A stretch of DNA of 22,500 nt, taken from Theodoxus fluviatilis. Its lineage: Eukaryota > Mollusca > Gastropoda > Cycloneritida > Neritidae. A program made the translations under genes and the position numbers. Of the stretch, positions 19,326-22,500 are shown in pieces. The DNA is taken from assembly GCA_034096865.1 (NCBI GenBank), contig JAWQFJ010028561.1, positions 1 to 22,500 of the forward strand. The letters run 5' to 3'. Each line of letters begins with the position of its first letter. Within the stretch, counting starts at the first letter, position 1. The notes below the pieces were generated by a model, which was not told the origin of the DNA, made no database searches, and saw nothing but the letters and a program-made list of their open reading frames with translations.

Positions 19326-19741
19326 CTTAGGAATATTTGTGTTGGACCTTTTACTGGTGAAAGTATTTCATAGCATCAGACAATACTAGCATTGTACACG
19401 ATGTCAACAGCAGGCAGGTTCGAGGACAACAATGTATTTATAATCTATCCTGGTGCCGCTGAGGTCCGCCCGTCAGCTATAAATAGAAGTGCGCGAAGCT
19501 TGGATTTGTAAAATGTATTTCACGACCTATTGACGCAATCAACATACAGCTTTGATAAATTAAGACAGCCCATGGTTATATTAGCGTTATAAATTAACAT
19601 ATAGGCTTACTGACCTTATTTCAAGAAACACCATTCATAATGATCAACACTACGAACCAAGCAGACGAACACGATCGAACCGTAGCCGCTACGCCAGCAG
19701 ACGATCGAGATAACTAAATGTTTCATGTAAAACTCGAATGA
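19326..19741. other. Spacer of the foldback element
   Basis: 416 bases of AT-rich DNA between the two arms. No open frame or motif was recognised. In a hairpin transcript it would be the loop. Confidence 0.6.
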
Positions 19742-20037
19742 GTTGTATTATAATCTTAGCAGAGGGGTAAAACATCAACTGGTATCGGATAAGATCACTC
19801 GTAGTGTAATACTGTAATGAAGGTCACGTTTTACATCACAAACATGTGTGCTCCTCGTGAGGCACTATCTGAAGCCTTGTCGCTTTTATTCGTATCTCAA
19901 GTTGTAGAAATGACTTTATTTCGTAAGAAGTGTAGTTGAGTTGATGAAAAGATATGACAAGTATGGTGTTTTTATGAGGATCTTGAATGTTCTGGTTAGA
20001 TGATTTAACTCTTTTTTTGCTTTTACAAGACCTAAAT

Positions 20038-20226
20038 CTAAGCTCTTGTTGCCTTGAATTTTTTGCCAGGATCACGCCGAATCTTCCAGATCCATAGTTT
20101 CTTCTGCTTCTTGTCTGTGGGGAATTTGAAAAAGGACAGTCTGGAGTTCTCGTCATATCGATCATCGTTCTCGCAATGAGGAACACAGCAGTGTCTATGT
20201 GATGATGAAGCCTTCGGTTTCGCCAT
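20038..20226 (-). CDS. Truncated THAP domain, right arm
   Basis: Mirror copy of the left-arm frame: 62 codons, CCVPHC, FFKFP, LWIWKIRRD, PGKKFK, then TRA and a stop. The Phe in PGKKFK fits the usual THAP pattern better than the Cys of the left arm, so this arm may be closer to the ancestral sequence. The Cys of the second zinc pair and its His are absent here too. The two frames point toward each other across the spacer, so transcription of either strand gives self-complementary RNA. Confidence 0.6.
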   Translation of the reverse strand: MAKPKASSSHRHCCVPHCENDDRYDENSRLSFFKFPTDKKQKKLWIWKIRRDPGKKFKATRA

Positions 20227-20301
20227 AGACGCTAGACGCCATTAAATTTGCGGACCTAGTCTCGTTTTCGATTTCAAAATGGCCGCTGCGTGAATAACGT
20301 C

Positions 20302-20787
20302 CATGGTCGCTGCTTTCTCGAGGGTTAGATATGCCTCTAGTTGCATCTTCTCTGACAGCTCTTGATCCAAAATCCCCAACACCAGTCTGTCTCTGATGGC
20401 TTCGTCTTTGTTTTCGAAGTCACACCGCTCAGTCAATTCATGTAGTGCTCTCACAAACTCTTCGATGTTCTCACCTTCCATCTGAACTCGTCGATGAAAG
20501 GTGGCTCTCTCGTGAATGACATTCCGTTTTGGAATCATGAAGTGAGTGTCGAAAGCCTTGATAACTTCATCGTATTTCTTCTTGTCTTCTTCACCCAGAG
20601 TAAACTGAGGAAAGATACGTTCAGCCTCCGCTCCCATACTGTAGATCAGGCTAGCGACATGCACCTCACCACTTTCTGCTGTCAGCTTGGATGCGCTGCG
20701 GAATCGGCTGAATCTTTCTCGCCATTCTTTCCAACCAACCGGGTTGTGAAAGTCAAAGTTCGCAGGCGGTTTAAAATGCGCCATCAT
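20302..20787 (-). pseudogene. Gypsy gag N-terminal part, interrupted
   Basis: ATG 20787 is the first Met after the PBS leader. The 162 gag residues run MMAHFKPPANFDFHNP, then WKEWRERFSRF, SLIYSMGAEAERIF, a conserved FHRRVQMEGENIEEFVRALH stretch and LVLGILDQELSEKMQL. These are typical of the capsid-like gag region of Ty3/Gypsy elements (the retrotrans_gag family), whose role is particle assembly. At residue 162 (LEKAATM) the foldback element interrupts it, and 19 foreign residues follow before a stop at 20242. The same Met and the following ARQNEQ continue on the far side at 18764, in frame after removal of the 1540 inserted bases. Confidence 0.92.
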
Positions 20788-20826
20788 GAAGAAATAATGT
20801 CACTCGCAGATGAAGAAAAGGTTGGT

Positions 20827-20843
20827 GTTCACTTCTGACACCA
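20827..20843 (-). other. Primer binding site
   Basis: Minus-strand TGGTGTCAGAAGTGAAC starts directly at the inner edge of the 5' LTR. The TGG start and the GTGTCAG core are what the 3' end of a tRNA-Leu would pair with; the exact tRNA is inferred. Confidence 0.8.
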
Positions 20844-21006
20844 TGTTGTGTGCTGATGGTTAGAGGTGCCACATCGAAGGATGGATTAGTATAGCATCAC
20901 ACACGAGTACGAGGCAGCAACAAGCCATGATGGGAGCGTACTGATTTATTCTCCTCTTCAATCAAAGAGTCTCCAACGTCATCATCCTACGTCATAGTAG
21001 TAGTTA
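20844..21006 (-). repeat. 5' LTR of the Gypsy element
   Basis: 163 bases, paired with 12006-12168 at 157 identical positions by eye. It carries the AATAAA signal and should contain the promoter. It is flanked inside by the PBS and outside by TCCCTCCAGG, which shows no duplication of the other flank (GGGTAAT). Confidence 0.95.
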
Positions 21007-21047
21007 TCCCTCCAGGTTTACTGGAGGTCCTACAGACTTTATCTGTG

Positions 21048-21107
<60 letters not shown>

Positions 21108-21655
21108 CCGACTCCACGGCTTATCTCAAAAACTACTGGACGGATCTCCTTGAGATTTTGCACACTAACTGGAAGTTAGGTCCGATTGAATGTATCAAAT
21201 TTTCAGAATCGAGGCTTGAAGAGAAAGTGGTTTTTTAAGGTCGTACACTCAGGAGCGTCTCCCCAAATACTCGATTCATGGAATGGCGAAATTGCGTAAT
21301 GTGTGACGTCATCAACAACGTGACGTCATTTGCGAGTAGAGTTTTGATAAGGATGAATTTTGAGAACATTGGTGAAAGGATAAAGAAGGATTTTTTACGA
21401 TGCAAGTGGTCAATTGATGGAATGGCGACCCACTCCACAGCCACGTCTCTTTCTCGCTGTATCTCGCGTGGTAACAGATGCGCAGACGGCAAAATGGCTT
21501 CTGAATGAACGCCGACTAACCCGTTGCATTGTAATATTCTGGACAGCATTTGTGTCTCATTTTTGCCAGACAGTGAGAAGATTTCTCAGACTGTGATAGA
21601 CAGGGGTATGAATAAATACTATTCATGTTATTTAGACGAAATTAAGATCTATTAG
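21007..21655. other. (TCTG)n tract and flanking DNA, no gene recognised
   Basis: A TCTG tetranucleotide run (about 21042-21107) leads into sequence reading ACTCCACGGCTTATCTC, which may be a dispersed repeat associated with such tracts. Two CRE octamers lie at 21304-21311 and 21321-21328. The frames over this stretch (104 codons minus, 76 codons plus) show no known domain. Confidence 0.6.
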
Positions 21656-21800
21656 CAAGCGGGTTAAACGGTGGAGGTGACAGCTCGGTGCTTCAGATCA
21701 ATGTGGAAAAATTTAAGCAGCACATTATGTATCGACTTTCTTTCGATCTTGACGCTGCTAAGCAGAAGATGAACCATCCTCATTGCTCGTGCAAGGCAGG
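21656..21800 (+). CDS. Probable SWIM zinc-finger exon (partial gene)
   Basis: An open stretch ending at AGG|GTAAGT, a near-perfect donor (GT at 21801). It reads SSVLQINVEKFKQHIMYRL, then SFDLDAAKQKMNHPHCSCKAG. The H-C-S-C-K-A-G end after a beta-rich segment is the first half of a SWIM zinc finger (CxCx(n)CxH), as found in MuDR-type transposases, FAR1-like proteins and molluscan YqaJ-domain proteins. The C-x-H half would lie in the next exon, outside the window. The left boundary is uncertain: AG at 21654-21655 or 21658-21659, both with weak pyrimidine tracts. An in-frame stop at 21643 limits it. It may be a host gene or an old transposon gene. Confidence 0.5.
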
Positions 21801-22327
21801 GTAAGTGTTGTTGGGTTTTTAATCATGTATCTGTTACGTGTTTGATGGAGTAAGCTAAGCTCGTATTCCAAAATTTTATAACCTACACTTGAAGTGTTGT
21901 GTGTGGAGCCAAAAAGCTTGCGCAACTGTCCTTCGCACTGACTGTCCTATGCACGGACTGTCCTTTGCATTAACTGTCCTTCACACTGACTGTTCTATGC
22001 ACTGACTGTCCGATGTACTGACTGTCCTATGCACTTTCACACTGACCAGTGCACAGAATGACCGGCATGTGACCAAAGCACTGGTGAGCGCGACATGTCA
22101 GTGTGAAGGACAGTTAATGCAAAGGACGGTCAGTGCAAAGGACAGTCCGTGCATAGGACAGTCAGTGCGAAGGACAGTTGCGCAAGCTTTTTGGCTCCAC
22201 ACACAACACTTCAAGAGTAGGTTCTACAATTTTGGAATGCGAGCTTAGGTTACTCCATCAAATCAAACACGTAACAGATAAATGATTTTAAAAAAACCCA
22301 CTTATACAGCCTTGCACGAGCAATGAG
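21779..22327. repeat. Inverted repeat with 16-bp tandem iterons
   Basis: The arms start CTCATTGCTCGTGCAAGGC at 21779 and, in reverse complement, at 22327. They run about 148 bases with small indels and continue into arrays of a 16-base unit (consensus ACTGTCCTNTGCACTG): seven units at 21925-22036 and five inverted units at 22099-22178. The loop is 62 bases. The left arm begins inside the SWIM exon. The structure resembles foldback elements, whose long inverted ends contain tandem repeats, but no target duplication was found. Confidence 0.9.
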
Positions 22328-22472
22328 CAGTAATGTTAAATTTCAAATGCAGATCTGAGACTCACCCCCACACAGACTCCTTTGCTTTTATTCAGCCGGT
22401 TGAGATTTAGCTGCTCGTGTGGCCACGGAAAAGAACGTTATAAATGCTTTACAAGCACTCCGCCACATCAAT

Positions 22473-22500
22473 TCTCTCTCAGCTGGTAGAGCGTTAGACT
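22473..22500 (+). other. tRNA A-box-like sequence at window edge (SINE or tRNA start)
   Basis: CAGCTGGTAGAGCGTTAGACT matches the D-arm/A-box and anticodon-stem start of a tRNA. The preceding CTCTCT departs from the usual TAGCTC, suggesting a tRNA-derived SINE or pseudo-tRNA. It is cut by the window end, so the type cannot be decided. Confidence 0.4.

Larger units (their letters stand above)
18767..20300. mobile_element. THAP-bearing foldback element with 559-bp inverted arms
   Basis: A 1534-base insertion in gag. The arms 18767-19325 and 19742-20300 are reverse complements of equal length with about five differences. The outer ends read ACGTTATTCACGCAGCGG. The target duplication is CCATGG (18761-18766 and 20301-20306); because that site is a palindrome, the true duplication could be 2, 4 or 6 bases. 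Each arm encodes the first part of a THAP domain reading inward from about 75 bases inside its end. The 416-base spacer has no coding content that I recognise. It may be a non-autonomous THAP-transposase family element; P elements usually make 8-base duplications and Kolobok TTAA, so neither fits exactly. Confidence 0.88.
12006..21006 (-). mobile_element. Ty3/Gypsy LTR retrotransposon with nested insertions
   Basis: Direct 163-base LTRs (12006-12168 and 20844-21006) enclose, on the minus strand, a PBS, one gag-pol frame with gag, protease, reverse transcriptase, RNase H and integrase, and a polypurine tract. Removing the LINE (597 with duplication), Harbinger dimer (1911), foldback element (1540) and protease patch leaves about 4.8 kb. 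The LTRs differ at 6 of 163 positions by eye. Coding damage: TGA at 14937-14939, TAA at 14553-14555, a lost zinc-knuckle Cys and a disrupted protease. Domain order (integrase after RNase H), the single gag-pol frame and the PBS fit Ty3/Gypsy; a Mag-like lineage is suggested but not proven. No flanking target duplication was found. Confidence 0.95.

Noticed and set aside
18341..20306. 8-base target duplication expected of a P element for the THAP foldback insertion
   Set aside because: Only CCATGG (6 bases at most) is shared by the two flanks; the bases next to it differ.
21925..22178. CRISPR-like repeat array
   Set aside because: The 16-base units are tandem with no spacers, sit in inverted arms, and the genome is eukaryotic.

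Overview
This is a eukaryotic, metazoan window, most likely from a marine gastropod or another mollusc. Split genes with canonical splice sites, dense dinucleotide and tetranucleotide microsatellites, and Ty3/Gypsy, PIF/Harbinger, Tigger/pogo, LINE and THAP-type elements all point there. The best host gene is an ADP-ribosyl cyclase (CD38/Aplysia cyclase family). The species assignment is inference.

Layout. 1-943: (GA)n tract, then upstream DNA with one CRE palindrome. 944-1110: exon 1 of the ADP-ribosyl cyclase (signal peptide and first Cys). 1111-11761: one intron of about 10.65 kb filled with repeats: TG/C/CT/GT/GA tracts (1176-2274), a THAP exon copy (3302-3718, plus strand), GGCA/GACA/GA tracts, a Tigger/pogo-like element bounded by TA (4527-10134) that is internally deleted and split, and an inverted second THAP copy (10171-10587). 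The split Tigger-like element holds a 1.6 kb GGT-rich array with a 59-bp minisatellite, more microsatellites, and a LINE-like ORF1-only unit (7652-8740). 11762-11891: exon 2 of the cyclase, in matching phase.

12006-21006: a Ty3/Gypsy LTR retrotransposon on the minus strand (163-bp LTRs, tRNA-Leu-like PBS, polypurine tract, one gag-pol frame). It is riddled with nested insertions, each with its own target duplication: a 590-bp 5'-truncated LINE in the 3' UTR, a 1908-bp head-to-tail dimer of a Harbinger-type MITE in RNase H (TAA duplication), and a 1534-bp foldback element with 559-bp arms each encoding a THAP fragment in gag (CCATGG duplication). A 141-bp piece identical to the Harbinger dimer sits, in frame, at the protease active site. 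Two in-frame stops also lie in pol. The element is dead as an autonomous unit.

21007-22500: (TCTG)n and flanking DNA with two CREs, a probable SWIM zinc-finger exon ending at a GTAAGT donor (about 21656-21800), a 549-bp inverted repeat whose inner arms are 16-bp tandem repeats, and a tRNA A-box-like sequence cut by the window edge.

The host content is thin: two cyclase exons, and one SWIM exon that may itself be of mobile origin. Everything else is a layered record of transposition, foldback formation and template switching. No third cyclase exon was seen downstream of 11891, and the Gypsy element lacks a recognisable target duplication, so the two flanks may not be ancestrally contiguous.
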